NCBI GenBank assembly: GCA_003290165.1 | Contig: QNQO01002065.1 | Span: 62,001 to 126,000 of the forward strand | Length of the DNA: 64,000 nucleotides | DNA from: Berberis thunbergii | Lineage: Eukaryota > Streptophyta > Magnoliopsida > Ranunculales > Berberidaceae | Direction: 5' to 3' | Part shown: positions 11,048 through 22,480 of the stretch, one piece after another | Layout of the letters: each line of letters opens with the position of its first letter | How positions within the stretch are numbered: the stretch's first letter is position 1 | Translations under genes and position numbers: made by a program | Notes under the pieces: model-generated | Database searches by the model: none | The model's input: the letters and a program-made list of their open reading frames with translations, nothing else | Told to the model about the DNA's origin: nothing

Positions 11048-12590
11048 GCCCCTACTAAATAACACCATTTTTCTACTGATGCACACCACCAACCCTCTAC
11101 TTTCTGAAGGACACCACCACCTGTTGAAGAGCATCACCAATAAATAAAAAATACCTAACCCTAACCCTTCTTCTCCTCTATCTCCTTTACCACCACCACC
11201 TTGCCATCGCCATTGCCACCCCTCTTCCTTTTCTTCCTCCCTTTTTCCACCACCATTTCGCCATCGCCACCTCTCCTATTTTTCTTTTTCTTCTTTTTTC
11301 TCCCTAGTGGTGGCAAGGTGATGGTGGTGGTGATGGTGAGGTGGCGGTGGTGAAGGAGAGGTGGTTGTGTCCCACCTCCTCCCTTTTTTTCTTTTAATTC
11401 TCCTCCTCTTTTTTTCCCCGGCGGTGGTGAAAGGGAAGAGGAGGAAGAGAGGTGGCAGTGTCCCACCTCATCCCATTTTATTCTTCTTCTTATCCTCTTT
11501 TTTTCTCTAGTGGTGGTGGAGAAGTGGCAGTGGTGAAGGGGACGAGGAGAGGTGGTGGTGTCCCACCTCCTATTTTTTTTCTTCTCCTCCTCCTTTTTTC
11601 TCCTTGGTAGTGGTGAGTGGTGGTGCGGTAATGGCTGTGGCGAAAGGGAGGAGGATGAAAAGAGACAAATGGCAGCGTCCCACCTCCTTCCATCTTTTTT
11701 TCCTTCTTTTCCTCATCTTTTTTTTTCTCCTTGGCAGTGGAGATGTGGTGGTAGTGGTGAAGGTGAAAATGAGGAGAGGTGGTGGTGTCCCACCTCCTCC
11801 AATCCTTTTTTTCTTCTTATTTTTCTCCTCCTCATTTTTTCTCCACATTCACAGGAACCGCCATGAGGGCAAAATTTTGTCCCATGCGACGGTTTCTGTG
11901 AGTGGGGAACCCACACCCACAGAGATTTGAGTGAGTGTGGGTTCCCCATTCGCAGGAATGGCTGAATAGGACAAAAAAAATTTCCCTTGTGGCGGTTCCT
12001 GTGAATAGGGGAACCCACACTCATAGAAACCGTTGCGAGGAAGAAGAAGAAAAAAAATAGGATAAGAAGAAAAAAAAAGGCACTGCCACCTCTTTTCCTT
12101 CTCCTTCTCCTTCCCTTCACCACCACCATGCAATGGGCAGAGGAAAAAATGAGGAGGAGGCTACCACCACCCCCTCCTCTTCCCCTTCACTACCATGCAA
12201 CAAGGAGAAAAAAAAAAGGAATGAGGAGGCCACCGCCACCCCCTCCTCCTCCTCTCCTTTTTCCCCTTCAACCTAGTCACCACCATACCACCACCACCAT
12301 CACCACGCCATAGGGAGAAGAAAATAAATTAAGAAGATGGGAGGAGGTGGGGTGAGAGGAGAAGGAAGAGGAGGTGGGAAGAAGATGGGAGGAAGAGGAG
12401 AGATGGTGGTGGTGGGGTTGATGGAGAAGATAGTGAGATAGGAGAAAAAAAGGAGAGCGGACAAGAGGGGTTAGGGTTAGGTTTTTTTTTTGTTTATATA
12501 GCGGTGGTATCCTTTAGCAGATCCAAAAAACAAAAAAAAAGTAGGCGGTGGTGTCCATCAGTAGAAGTAATGGTGTTATTTAGTAGGGGC
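11048..12590. mobile_element. Fold-back DNA element, copy 1
   Basis: The ends are inverted repeats: GCCCCTACTAAATAACACC at 11048-11066 and its complement at 12572-12590, with similarity extending well over 100 bp, including ACTGATG and ACACCACC blocks and, inside, CCTAACCCTAACCC on the left and its complement on the right (12468-12481). The body is strongly strand-asymmetric, pyrimidine-rich CACCACC/CTCCTC text alternating with GAAAAAG runs. Many frames stay open through it only because it is low complexity, and I call none. A clear target duplication is not seen. A relative lies at 51708-53305. Confidence 0.75.
11846..12045. repeat. Nested palindromes inside fold-back copy 1
   Basis: A 13-bp perfect inverted repeat GGGGAACCCACAC / GTGTGGGTTCCCC (about 11907-11955) sits between two further imperfect hairpins: CATGAGGGCAAAA / TTTTGTCCCATG near 11863-11890, and a repeat of the GGCGGTTCCTGTGAA text near 11990. 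The same module (GTTCCCC, CGCAGGAAC, CCGCGAGGG words) is found in the second fold-back copy at about 52295-52545. Confidence 0.7.
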
Positions 12591-12610
12591 AAAAAAATAT
12601 ATGGTTTGAA

Positions 12611-12672
12611 GATGTAGGGAATTGAACCATGTATCGAACCAAGGTAAAGCTAGTGCACCATTAGAGCTACAT
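12611..12672 (-). pseudogene. tRNA-like sequence, decayed
   Basis: The minus strand carries an A-box-like TAGCTCTAATGG and a B-box-like GGTTCAATTCCC at tRNA spacing, with a partial match to the tRNA-like copy at 35804-35873. The acceptor stem does not pair well. It is a tRNA relic or the head of a SINE. Confidence 0.4.
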
Positions 12673-13070
12673 TCAAAATGTTCATTGGTTTGATTTTCTT
12701 GAATTCCATTTCATGAATATTTGTTTTTATTTATTATTTTGTTTTCAAGAGTGAATAGGATTTTTATTAGATCCCCGAACCAATAAATGCCTCCGACAGG
12801 GTTCGAATCCTAGACTTGTGAATTGTACCATCCGTCACAAGTCTACTTTGAATATAGAAACAACCAAAATGAAGCATTTTGGTTCTGTTATTTTTGTAGT
12901 TAAATATGGATAATTGGTACAAAAATAAAAAACATTGTTCACTACTTCATAATTATAAATAAGAAACAGATATAAGACCAACTTTGGAAGTAATTATAGT
13001 GATACTTTTATTCTTATCAACATTACAAAATCTCAAACTAGGATTGCAATACACTTCATTAATATAGGAA
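12673..13070. other. No gene seen
   Basis: AT-rich DNA with one isolated B-box-like word (GGGTTCGAATCC, about 12809) and nothing else I can support. Confidence 0.6.
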
Positions 13071-13315
13071 AACTTCTACATTGGGCTCAATTGGGAATCC
13101 TCTAGTATCCTCGTTATCTAGCCACAACAGCAAGCACACACCTTATAGCCCTTTGGTTGGGATAATGAAAGTTGGATTATTAACTCGATTGGGAGTACTA
13201 GACATCCTCTAATCTGGCCAAAAGTTCCAGTTAGTGGAGTAATATCCCAAATTTTAATCATAGCAGCTGCAAAATCAAAGAAGAAACTACCACGGTTTCC
13301 TCTATACCCATTAGT

Positions 13316-15010
13316 TGTTAGAATATGTAGGGTTTCACTCAACCTAGCCAAGCTCAAGTCCAAGATTGATTCACCTCTACAGGAAAGAAAATACAAGAAT
13401 ATGAAAGTTAGAATAGGAAAATCAGAGTAGTTAAAGAAGCAAGTCAGAATAAGACTCTCTTTTGGATAGAAAGTTTTAAGTTTACTGTTTCCACAAGGTT
13501 AGATAGAAGTTAGCTTATATAAGCTTGTATTCAGTCAAGGAATAACAACAACAATAATACAACTCTCCAATTCTTTTCTTTACATGGTATCAGAACAACT
13601 TTCTTTAGTGACCTAAGACTCTGAGGATTCAAACTCTTCCCCGCCTCCAACGACTATGCACTTTGACTGTAGATGCAAGAGTCGGGGAATGGAGGACAAC
13701 AACAATAGCCTGCCTCAATCAATCAACAACAACAACTTAGTTGTGTTTCTGATCCTCAACAATAGGAGGAACATCCTCAAGAACATCAAGTTCAACCAAA
13801 TCACAAACAATTTTATCCTCACACTAACAGAGATCTATCACCCTCCATCGCACAACAACCACCACCTCGCAAAATATCGCAATAAAGAACAACAACAACA
13901 TCTTTCTCTGGTGCACACGACAGCAGCACCCAAACAAATATATACCACGTGACCTCTCTCTTATCATGTTTCTCTCCTTGTCACATGTTTAGTAGCACAA
14001 CAGGGAAAAGATAAAGAAAAAATAGTAAGGAAGAAGAAAAAGGAACGCAGGGAAGAGAAATAAATTTGAATCTTTTCTGCTATTCACACCCATCATTTTT
14101 ACTCAGTACAACCACAAAAAATACGAGCACCAATGTTGAGCAATACCAGCACCACTGCTGAGCAATACCAACATTTGTTTTGAGAAATTTTTTCAACTTT
14201 CGCGTTGAAGGGGAGTCATGCTGACTCGAGTCGAACCATTAGTCGTTCACTCAACAGTCATGATTTCTTCATACTAGAATTGGATAGTCATGCTAACCAC
14301 TCAAATTGAACCATTAGCCATTCACTCGATAGTCATGATTTCTTCATACCAGAATTTTATCCAGAATTATCTAGAATTTTATCCAGAAGCATCCAGAATT
14401 GGAGAGTCATGCTAACCACTCGAATCAAGCCATTAGCCGTTCACTTGACAATCATGATTTCTTCATACCAGAAATGCAGAGTCATGTTGTCCACTCGAAT
14501 CAAACCATTAGTCGTTCACTCGATAGTCATGATTTATTTATACAATAATTTTATCCAGAATTATCTAGAATTATCACAATTATCCATAATTCAACAATCA
14601 TGCTGACTCGAGTCGAACCATTAGCAGCTTCACTCGACAGTCATGATTTCTTCACCAAATTGGACTTCAAAGTTTCCTCCAAGCTGCATATTTCATATGC
14701 GTCTACATGTCCAGCTTGCGGGGGCGTGTTAGAATATGTAGGGTTTGCACTTAACATAGTCAAGCTCAAGTTCAAGATTGATTCACCTCTACAAGAAGGA
14801 AAATACAAGAATAGGAAAGTCAGGGTAGTTAAATAAGTAAAGTCAGAATAGGAAAGTTAGAATATGAAAGTTAGAATCAGACTCTATTTGTATATGAAGT
14901 TTTAAGTTTCATGTTCCCACAAAGTTAGGTAGAAGTTAGCTTATATAAGCGTGTATACAGTCAAGGAATAACAACAGCAACAATACAACTGTCCAATTAT
15001 TTTCTTTACA
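13316..15010 (+). mobile_element. TRIM-like non-autonomous LTR retrotransposon inside peroxidase exon 4
   Basis: Two LTRs (13316-13584 and 14727-15010) start TGTTAGAATATGTAGGG and end TTTCTTTACA. A primer-binding site TGGTATCAGAAC follows the left LTR (13585-13596), and a polypurine tract GCGGGGGCG precedes the right one (14718-14726). The flanks TTAGT (13311-13315) and TTAGC (15011-15015) make a 5-bp target duplication with one mismatch. The 1.14-kb internal region has no gag or pol, only a proline/asparagine-rich open stretch and tandem repeats. The host sequence on both sides is peroxidase exon 4. Confidence 0.9.
14210..14650 (+). repeat. Tandem repeats inside the TRIM-like element
   Basis: Five imperfect units, each with AGTCATGCT, ACTCGA, CCATTAG, CGTTCACTCGA and AGTCATGATTTCTTCA words; units are about 70 bp, two of them extended by TTTTATCCAGAATTATCTAG spacers. 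Confidence 0.8.
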
Positions 15011-15589
15011 TTAGCCAAACTATATGTTGATCCTTAACTGAAGAGAACTTGATCAGAGTTGAGGATACCTTTTCTTTCTCATAGATTGGTGAAGTAGTTG
15101 ATATTGAATGAGGTTGGAGTCACCAAATCAAGTAAGGCAAGATTTGCGTCACCATGTGGCCTTGTAGTGGTAGGACAATTGCCCACAACGAGTTGGAAGG
15201 CAGGATCAAAGTTTATATCATTGTTGAATAGCCTAGCACGGAATGTTACACATTGAGCTTGACCTATTGTGTGGGAACCTTTTACGGTTGTCGTCGACCA
15301 TCTTTCAAACTATTTTTTAATTGGGTCGTTGACCATTTTTATTATTTATTAATCAGATCTCGAAGGCTGCATCATTGACCCCATAGGGTTAACCAAATCA
15401 TGCCCGGAGGCTACATCCTTGTTGATCCTTAGCATCCTCATCGCTTCCATCTTCAATGGAGATTTGCTTTCACTCTGCTCTGGTTCGGTCCATCTAAGAA
15501 GCTACATGCAATATCTAAAGGCGAAGGCTTATCAATGACGGAACACATATATACTCTTAATAATCGAGCGAAAACTCAAAAAATTTTAA

Positions 15590-15655
15590 CTGTGAGTCTC
15601 GAACCCGTGACTTCTCAAAGTAAATGTACGACCAACATAGCTACAATTGGTGGAC
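15590..15655 (-). repeat. tRNA-derived SINE head in intron 3 of the peroxidase pseudogene
   Basis: The minus strand has TAGCTATGTTGG (A-box-like, 15632-15643) and GGGTTCGAGACTC (B-box, 15594-15606) with tRNA-like spacing. Intron 3 is about 460 bp here, much longer than in the intact paralogue (about 90 bp), so a SINE insertion covering most of 15290-15660 is likely; I did not find its target duplication. Confidence 0.5.
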
Positions 15656-17204
15656 ATCAACACGAACATAAGTATAGCTAATAAAGGTAGTTAAATGAAA
15701 CATATTCCATATTGATATAATTCAAAACCTGAGAGTGCCACCATATCTCTGTTGTTGAGACCCTTTTAGCCAAAATTCGCAAGAAATTGGTCTACAGTAT
15801 CTGAAGCCAATGGAAGGTCTGCTTCTGCTTGGGTTCTGCTTGCTGAAGCTGTCTCTTATTCCAAGCCTCACTGCCCATAATGGACCTCTGGCCTATTCAG
15901 GTGTTTCAAAACCATTTACTTAAGTAACTAGCACGAATTGTTAATTAGTCATTGCCAGCTTATGTGTATGGAATTATGGTGGTTAGGTACTCACAAGAAC
16001 AGAGGCATCCCTTGCTGCAATGGCAAGGATGTCAGCACGAGATACCACCCCAGGGAAAATGTTCTAAACTCCAGCCTTCACTTGATCGATAACATTGGAA
16101 CCACCCCTCAATGATCCATCGTTTTGCATAGCAGTCTTCTCACTTTGTATTGAAGAAATTTTATCATGCAAGACTGATGCATCACAATCCTCCCAATCAA
16201 ATCAGAACATCACAATCAAAATTTGATGGATTATATATAAGTTGTCTTAAAGTTTATAATGTTACGGGCTACTAAACTTTTTCAAAATTAGATTAAAGGA
16301 ATGAAGCATGTAATAAAGTTCACTAATTGTATGAACATTTTTTGTTTCAAGTCAGTGGAAATTCAACAAAGTTAATTCTTGTAACCTCTACAATTTTCTC
16401 ATGTAATCCTCAATTTCCATGACATGAATGTCACGTCTATATCCATGAGATAGACAGAGTAAAAAAAAAAAACAACTAATTAAAGGAACACCTTTGAAAA
16501 TTAGTCGAAAAGATTAATATCTGTTTTCTTGCATAAAAAGATTGAAAGGACATGAAAGAATTTTAATTACCAGCCTCATATTAGTATGTTGCATAAAAAA
16601 GCATTAGCTAGGTCACAATGCAGAGTTTCAATGTCTAACCATTAATTAGCATAAAGTTCGGTCACTGAGAATTCAATTCTTAAGAAAATAACCCTAACTC
16701 AATGGCTTTTGTAGGAGTAAAATCTTCAATGGAGTTTTATAGTTTTATATCCCTCCACTGGTGCATAGAAGACCACCTAGGTAAAACTATCCATCTAGAT
16801 AACCAACGACTTGCCAAAAGTAAATGAAGAAAAAAGAAAAAAACCAATTCATTGTAAAATGGGAATGGTTTAGGAAAATCAAATGATACCGTTTCATTCA
16901 TAATGTACATGCAGGAAACAATCATGGAAATGTAGACGATGAGCAAAGCAGCCATGCGCTGCTCACTCGTCACAGCAGCCCTAACAGCTGATTGAATATT
17001 GGTGTGTGCATTAGGACAAGTGGTATCATAGAAGGTAGTCGATAGTTGTGCTTGAAAAAGCATGGCACATTCAACACCAACAATAATACTAAAGTAGCAA
17101 CTACATGACTAGCTAGGAAAAACTTTGATGAACTCATCATAACTTCTCAATGACCTCAAATTCTTTTGAGGGTGCTTCTACTACTTATGCTCACTACAAG
17201 AAAA

Positions 17205-17480
17205 CTATATTTTAGCGACGGTCGTCAAAGGTATACAGCGACGGTTATGACAGTCGCCAAATAAACCAGCGACGGTTACAAAACCGCCGCTAATAAAGGC
17301 GTCACTAGGTCATTCAGCGACGGTTTTAAGCAACCGCTGGCATAACCGTCGCTAAATACTATATAGCGACGGTTTAATGTAGCGACGTTTATAACTGTCG
17401 CTAAATACAATTTACCGACTGTTATAAACCGTCACTAAAATTCGATGAACAATCTAACTTTTTGCCTTTTAGCGATGATT
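17205..17480. repeat. Left sub-terminal repeat block of CACTA 1
   Basis: About ten copies of AGCGACGGTTA-like words in both orientations, the kind of array that binds CACTA transposase. The partner block is at about 23878-24015. Confidence 0.85.
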
Positions 17481-18112
17481 TGCAACTGCCGCTAAATTCC
17501 CTTTGATAATTCAAAATTTTTTACCATATAAAATCACATTTTTCAACCTGTAGTATTTTTTTTTTCATTTGGTGCAAATAATCTATCAAACATATGCACT
17601 ACAACTTTTAGACTCAAATCAAAAATCAAATATAAACGACAGTAAGCTAAAATCATATGATACCATCATCATACATTAAGAGGAACTTTAATTTCATTTC
17701 AAAATCAATATTATACATGGTCCAGAAGAAATTACAAATTAAAATTGTTACAAATTGTCAATGCTTACATCTAACAAGCAAAATCGAAGTTGTTCAATGG
17801 TTGTCTCAGGGTCGTTGTCTATAGGGCCTCACAGACCTTGAGCTCAAAAAAACAATATTACAATCACAACAAAGCGAGCCCGATCTCACTCTGTTTCTGT
17901 TCCACCTTCCCCGTCTTTGAGGTGCTCTTTAAGTGTATGAACTTTGATTCTCCATTATTCGCCATCCCATGCTGGATCCATTTCTAGCAAATTGTAGTCC
18001 TCAGGTCTCAATGGCAACTCAAAATATTGCAGCATGTAGAGTACAAACAAAATTTGGACAAGTGAATATCTTTTAAGACATAATTCATAGATACTTAAGC
18101 CAAGAAATACAC
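17481..18112 (-). other. CACTA 1 interior beyond the RecQ exons; one unassigned exon-like frame
   Basis: Mostly AT-rich DNA. At about 17965-18040 the minus strand reads LQYFELPLRPEDYNLLEM and ends in a stop after DPAWDGE. I do not recognise the frame; by position it would be the last exon of a chimeric transcript. Confidence 0.35.
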
Positions 18113-18428
18113 CTGTGGCCAACCATAATGAATAATTCTTCGAACATTCGATTTGTCAATTCCCACTCCAAAAGCAATTGTGGCAACAACAACCTGGAGA
18201 AAGAATATGAATACGCATCTTAAAAGAAAGTCATCTTTTTACGGACCAACAAAAGAAAGCCCATACTTTAAACTAAAGTCATTGCCGATCCTATCGTGCC
18301 TTATAGTTGAGTAACCTTCTATATATTAGAATGCAGTTATCAAATTTTCTGTTGTTCACATGACAATATACAACTTCGTACCTGTAAAACATTTTCATGG
18401 AACTCCTTGTGAACCTGATCATGCTCCC
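18113..18428 (-). pseudogene. Captured RecQ-family DNA helicase fragment (two exons)
   Basis: Exon 18382-18428 encodes EHDQVHKEFHENVLQ, and exon 18113-18193 encodes [20 protein letters not shown] then IHYGWPQ, the conserved block from helicase motif V of RecQ enzymes. Both exons have usable splice sites (AG before, GTAC or GTGT after) and stay open, joining in frame. Only about 42 residues of an enzyme that normally exceeds 600 are present, so no helicase activity is expected. It lies inside CACTA 1 on the same strand as the other captured pieces. Confidence 0.8.
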
Positions 18429-18786
18429 CTGCATTGGGGAATCACAAAAAAGTATGAGAACATTTCACCACAAAACCAAAACAAAGGAATCTAAGAATCA
18501 AGAGCATGCACTTGTAGACATTATACTCACCAAAACAATGTGATCTATGTATTCATTAATTGTGTGATTGGACATAATAGTGTACCTAGAAAGGAAGTCA
18601 GACCAACAATCATCAAGGCCCATTTCTCAACAGGTAGAAAGAACATTCTAGGCATTATCTGCGATCTGTTATTAGTATTACTGAAAGAACAATCCAGGGT
18701 GTCCTGATCAAGTGAAATGATAAGTCACTACTGTAAAACTAAATCACTGATTTCAAAGTTTCTCCACTTAATTAGGGAACACTTAC

Positions 18787-19639
18787 AATAAGCATTGAGT
18801 CTAACTTTTGAAGGGCTGGAAGATTATCATTGATGTCAGAATGAGCTTTTGTTGTCATTATCTAAACCAAAAAGAAAATACATCACAAATTCACATACCT
18901 TGATGTAATATAAGCTTTGAACACAGAATAAATAGAAGTACCTCTAAAGACCTGCCATTAGTGTCATTTTGTTTGGCAGGAACTAGTTCAACCATGTAGT
19001 TGGCAGGGGAGATAAACCAGTTCATTTCACTTCGCCATCTACTCTTCTTGTCTTCAAATAACGGTTCTAATTTCAATAGTTCCCTGAAGACCGAAGCTAC
19101 AAAACCAATCACATTTCATTACCAAGCAAATAAATACAATATTCAGGTCATAAACCAAGTCCAAAGTATCTCATTCCCAAGGATGACAATTATCAAAGTC
19201 AACATATTGTTCGTTTTGGAAGGATCAATAGAATTAGCAGAAACGTAAACGAACATAGTTGGGAGTATGACTGAACAAATAAGGATGAAACAAAGTGTAA
19301 TTAATCATAGGTCTAAGAATTATTCACGCTTGTGTCTTCATCTGTCACCTGCCTTGTGTAGAAGTTTCATGTGAGTAAATTGGAGTGGATGGATAAGTTG
19401 GATTGTGTTCTGAAATTCCCTGTCTATATAACTAAACCTATAGTTTCTATCCTTATTGTATCAATCTCATTGAACTTCACTAAGAAGGCTTAAGTAATTG
19501 TCTCATAACAAATCAACGCAGCAAACAAATGAAATGTAAAGGCCACTTGAAATAACATTCATACCAGCATGATTAGTTATGGCATTGGACAATGCTAATG
19601 CAGTTGCTACACCTTTGCATCCTCCTGTGACATCTTCCT
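18787..19639 (-). pseudogene. Captured RopGEF (PRONE domain) fragment, three exons
   Basis: Exon 19565-19639 encodes EDVTGGCKGVATALALSNAI then TNHA; exon 18942-19096 encodes [20 protein letters not shown], then [20 protein letters not shown]; exon 18787-18861 encodes IMTTKAHSDINDNLPALQKL then DSMLI. These follow the start of the PRONE domain, the catalytic part of plant Rop guanine-nucleotide exchange factors, in the right order. All three exons are open, with AG/GT boundaries. The frame phase between them is compatible. The rest of the domain is absent, so exchange activity is not expected. Some residues differ from what I recall of the family (GGCKG for GGGKG). Confidence 0.82.
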
Positions 19640-20018
19640 CTGCATTGTTTTTACACATCTTGTACGTTCAGTTGAGGGAGAATGTAAATGAGCAGCACTT
19701 TGCGCTTCCTGTTTTGGCTCCAAAGACAACATTTTTCTTTTTTATTTCATCAGCTTTGCTCTTGGTACCTCCAAGCACCACTTCTTATGCAATGCTCCAT
19801 CTTCTTTTTCTATTATAGGCTGCCATAAACTCTCAACAAAAGACAAATATTAGAGGAAAGTCATAATAAATGACAATCCATTTTAGGTTTTCAACAGATT
19901 ATATAAATGGTTTGCTAAGGTGTAGAGGAAGAAATTTGAGTTTCATAAACAAATTAGTATAAATGCTTCAAATGATTTCAGTTCATGCACAGACAAATAA
20001 TAGAGTAACAAGGAATAA

Positions 20019-20104
20019 AGTGTTGTTGGACCAAATTCAGGCGTTAGGAGGCTTACACAGAAAAAAAAAAATAGCATGAGCCACGCCATGACCAAGACCA
20101 CCAG
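20019..20104 (-). pseudogene. Captured APH1-like fragment (gamma-secretase subunit)
   Basis: After a good acceptor (TATGCAG) the minus strand reads AGGLGHGVAHAIFFFCVSLL then TPEFGPTT, matching the GHG(V/A)AH...LTPAFGP block of plant APH1, a multi-pass membrane subunit of gamma-secretase. The frame runs through a ten-T tract without a shift. One exon only; the 3' boundary is uncertain. It lies between the ARF and RopGEF fragments. Confidence 0.7.
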
Positions 20105-20446
20105 CTGCATACACAAATAAAAGTGGTGTAAGCAGGATGACATAGAACAAGAAAATAAGTTAAGACACGAAGTTGCGTAACAGTGCTTTAAAATCTCTTT
20201 ATTCACCTTCCTTTTGTCCACTTTCGATGCATACATGCTGCATATGTGAAGAGCTTGAGAGATGGGACTCATTACTTAAATGCAAACAACTTATGATGCC
20301 ATGAATATAATAACCTGACTCGAAGGTATAACCAATCACATAATTGGCATATCTAAAAGTGTCATTATTTAAAAGTGCCATTATTTATCAACAAAATTCA
20401 GAAATAATGTTAACAGTTTGATACTGAAAATTTACAAAACATATAC

Positions 20447-21733
20447 CTTTAAGCGTCTCCATTTTGAATCAGACCATATGTAAGGGTACAGATCACTTCT
20501 GCCAGTTATTATTCCACTGCGTCTATAAAAACATCTATAACGGTTATTACAGACAGAGTAACATTACCTTGGTATGGTATTCAAGACAATACCTTGGACT
20601 GTTGAAAATGTGAAATGTGTTCTTGGTCGATATTGCATTGGCCACTGGAGAAAGAACATTGAGATGTGTGTTCTGCGAATAAGAACTGAATTAGGAATGG
20701 TGTTTCTAGGCTGCTCAACTATTCTGACCCAATCTCAATTTTCCATCTTTACCCCTACAAAACCACCACATGAGCTTGGAGGCAATCTTATATCACTAGA
20801 TAACAAAATGCATGGAATTCAAGTCCGAGTCTGCATACCTCAAAAGAGCACTGCATCCCCTGCATTTAGATTCTTTTGGCTAACAAAAAAACTCCATCCC
20901 GTAGTAAGTAGATGGCGGCGTGGCTAACCTGAAAAGCACATACTGAGTTATGTTATTTTCCTATTCTTTGTCTGTTAATTTTTTTCGCCTTGACCCTTCA
21001 AATAGATTGCAGTATACAAACATTCATTAAATGTATCTCTGTAAATATGCCTAAACCTCCATTGAACTCCACTAAGATCCTTTGCCATGAGTTCTTGTAA
21101 GGGCCTCTGCTGCGAATAGTCCTGCAGTACATCTAAGTGAGCTTAAATATTAGTAAGCCAGCCCAACAGTTTATCTGCTAAAAATGTGAGAAAGTAATGT
21201 AACATAACCAAGGGTCGGAAGCAATCCTTTGCAGCTCTACGCAGAACCGAAAAACCACCATGAGTACTAGTATCAGATGCAGTTAACGTTTTATAGAACA
21301 TTCCCCCTTCTTCTTCCGTTCCTACCTCTTCATTACTTGCTGAAACTAAACTAATTCATGGAAGTAATTAACTCCAGCTGATACACTAAATCCAGAGTAC
21401 AAGCCATGATCTTCTACAGTAAATAGGCATGGGTCCAATTAAGTATCTCCTTGTTTTTTTGGACTTCATCAGTACAGATGGTCTAGGAATGGAAATGAAT
21501 ATGAAAAATGAAAGAACATATATACCTCTGGTTGAAGCAAGAGGGTCAATTGTGTGTAAACCTCATCATTCTCTTTGTTAGCCTAGTTCCACATAGAGGG
21601 GGGAAACTTGTCAAGTAATTGAATCATGGACCAAGATGAGATAAATAGAAATTTAGTCAAAGAAAATCAATAAAAAGAGGAAACGCATTACTTACAAGAC
21701 ATTTACAACCTGCAGAAGATCTGGGGTTGGAGA
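20447..21733 (-). pseudogene. Captured auxin response factor fragment (B3 domain and start of ARF domain)
   Basis: Seven exon-like blocks follow the order of a plant ARF: PQIFCR (about 21700), NDEVYTQLTLLLQPE (21526-21582), [20 protein letters not shown] then RRAAKDCF (21209 to about 21325), QRPLQELMAKDLSGVQWRF then RHIYR (about 21038-21133), PRRHLLTTGWSFFVSQKNL (about 20859-20930), NVLSPVANAISTKNTF (about 20590-20757), and SGIITGRSDLYPYIWSDSKW then RRLK (20447 to about 20525). The first three listed are DNA-binding B3 flank and core, the last is the ARF dimerisation region. Stops (for example Q to stop before PRRHLL) and frameshifts in the sixth block show it is not a working factor. Confidence 0.88.
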
Positions 21734-22480
21734 CCAATTTCTTGTAGTGATTCAAGCACATTTGCCATCATCTCATATTAAAAGTTATGTGAACTTCCCT
21801 GAACTAGAATTGGGATTCATGATAAAATTTCCCAACGAAAGCAACAACGTAACAATCAGAAGCTCAAATTTTGCAGAAATGTCTTGTGTGATTATGCTAA
21901 CTAACAGGTTAGAGTGGATTTTTCTGAGTTAGACCACGAAGAACTCCAGAAAGAATGCTATATGCCCAGATGGATATCAACGCGTACTGAAAATTGATCT
22001 AGAGTGGAATGATGGAATCTACAAAATCATGAGTAGCTCTCACCTCATACAAGTGACCATTTTCTAGTGACCTTGTAGTATTTGATCGCAGAATTTATGA
22101 TCTGAAGGTTTCATCTCCCTTATCGCCGAGTCCTAGCCATTAAAATTGAGACGACCTCATTAGGTTGTATGGAAATCAAGTCAACAATAATGTAACCGTT
22201 ATATTACAAAACATTACCAGAATCTACAGAAGCCATCAAAAGTAGGTTTTTTTTTTATCAGTTGGCATTAAACTGAATTCGTTAAAAGAACCACGTATGC
22301 TTTAGACATAAAGTTTGTTACATTGCTATTTTGTCATTCTCTTGTTTTTCTTCATTTTTTATGTGCAGTTTCTGCAATTGCTAAGTACAACAAAAAAACA
22401 GGTTACACCCGACAAAAAGAAGTCATTAGTTTATACCTGAGATACAAAGACCTTATCATTGTCTTTGTCAATCAAGTTAC

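Larger units (their letters stand above)
13190..17137 (-). pseudogene. Class III peroxidase pseudogene, four exons, paralogue of 36212-41748
   Basis: Minus strand. The start ATG (17135-17137) matches the intact gene's start (ATGAGTTCATCAAAG compared with ATGAGTCCACCAAAG) and is followed by a hydrophobic signal peptide and AQLSTTFYDTTCPNA. A frameshift lies in the T-run after the signal peptide. Another, a lost base in the catalytic Arg codon of exon 1, moves HFHDCF out of frame (about 16910-16935). Exon 2 (about 15985-16200) has an in-frame stop before NIFPGVVS. Exon 3 (about 15738-15892) has indels. Exon 4 starts at 15278 ([10 protein letters not shown]) and is cut at 15010/13316 by a TRIM-like element; its end at 13195-13310 (FAAAMIKIWDITPLTG) has lost the normal VCSVPN ending by a 1-nt deletion. 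It is clearly dead. Confidence 0.9.

Noticed and set aside
11150..11170. Telomere repeat or interstitial telomere
   Set aside because: Only two TTAGGG-type units, whereas plants mostly use TTTAGGG, and the words sit symmetrically in transposon ends.
11161..12313. Many open frames in both strands across the CACCACC/GAAAAAG DNA
   Set aside because: They stay open because the sequence is low complexity inside a fold-back element; proteins are only Pro/His/Arg/Lys or Phe/Leu runs. The same holds for 52263-53061.
20574..20927. A 117-codon plus-strand gene in CACTA 1
   Set aside because: It is the antisense shadow of ARF exons on the minus strand.
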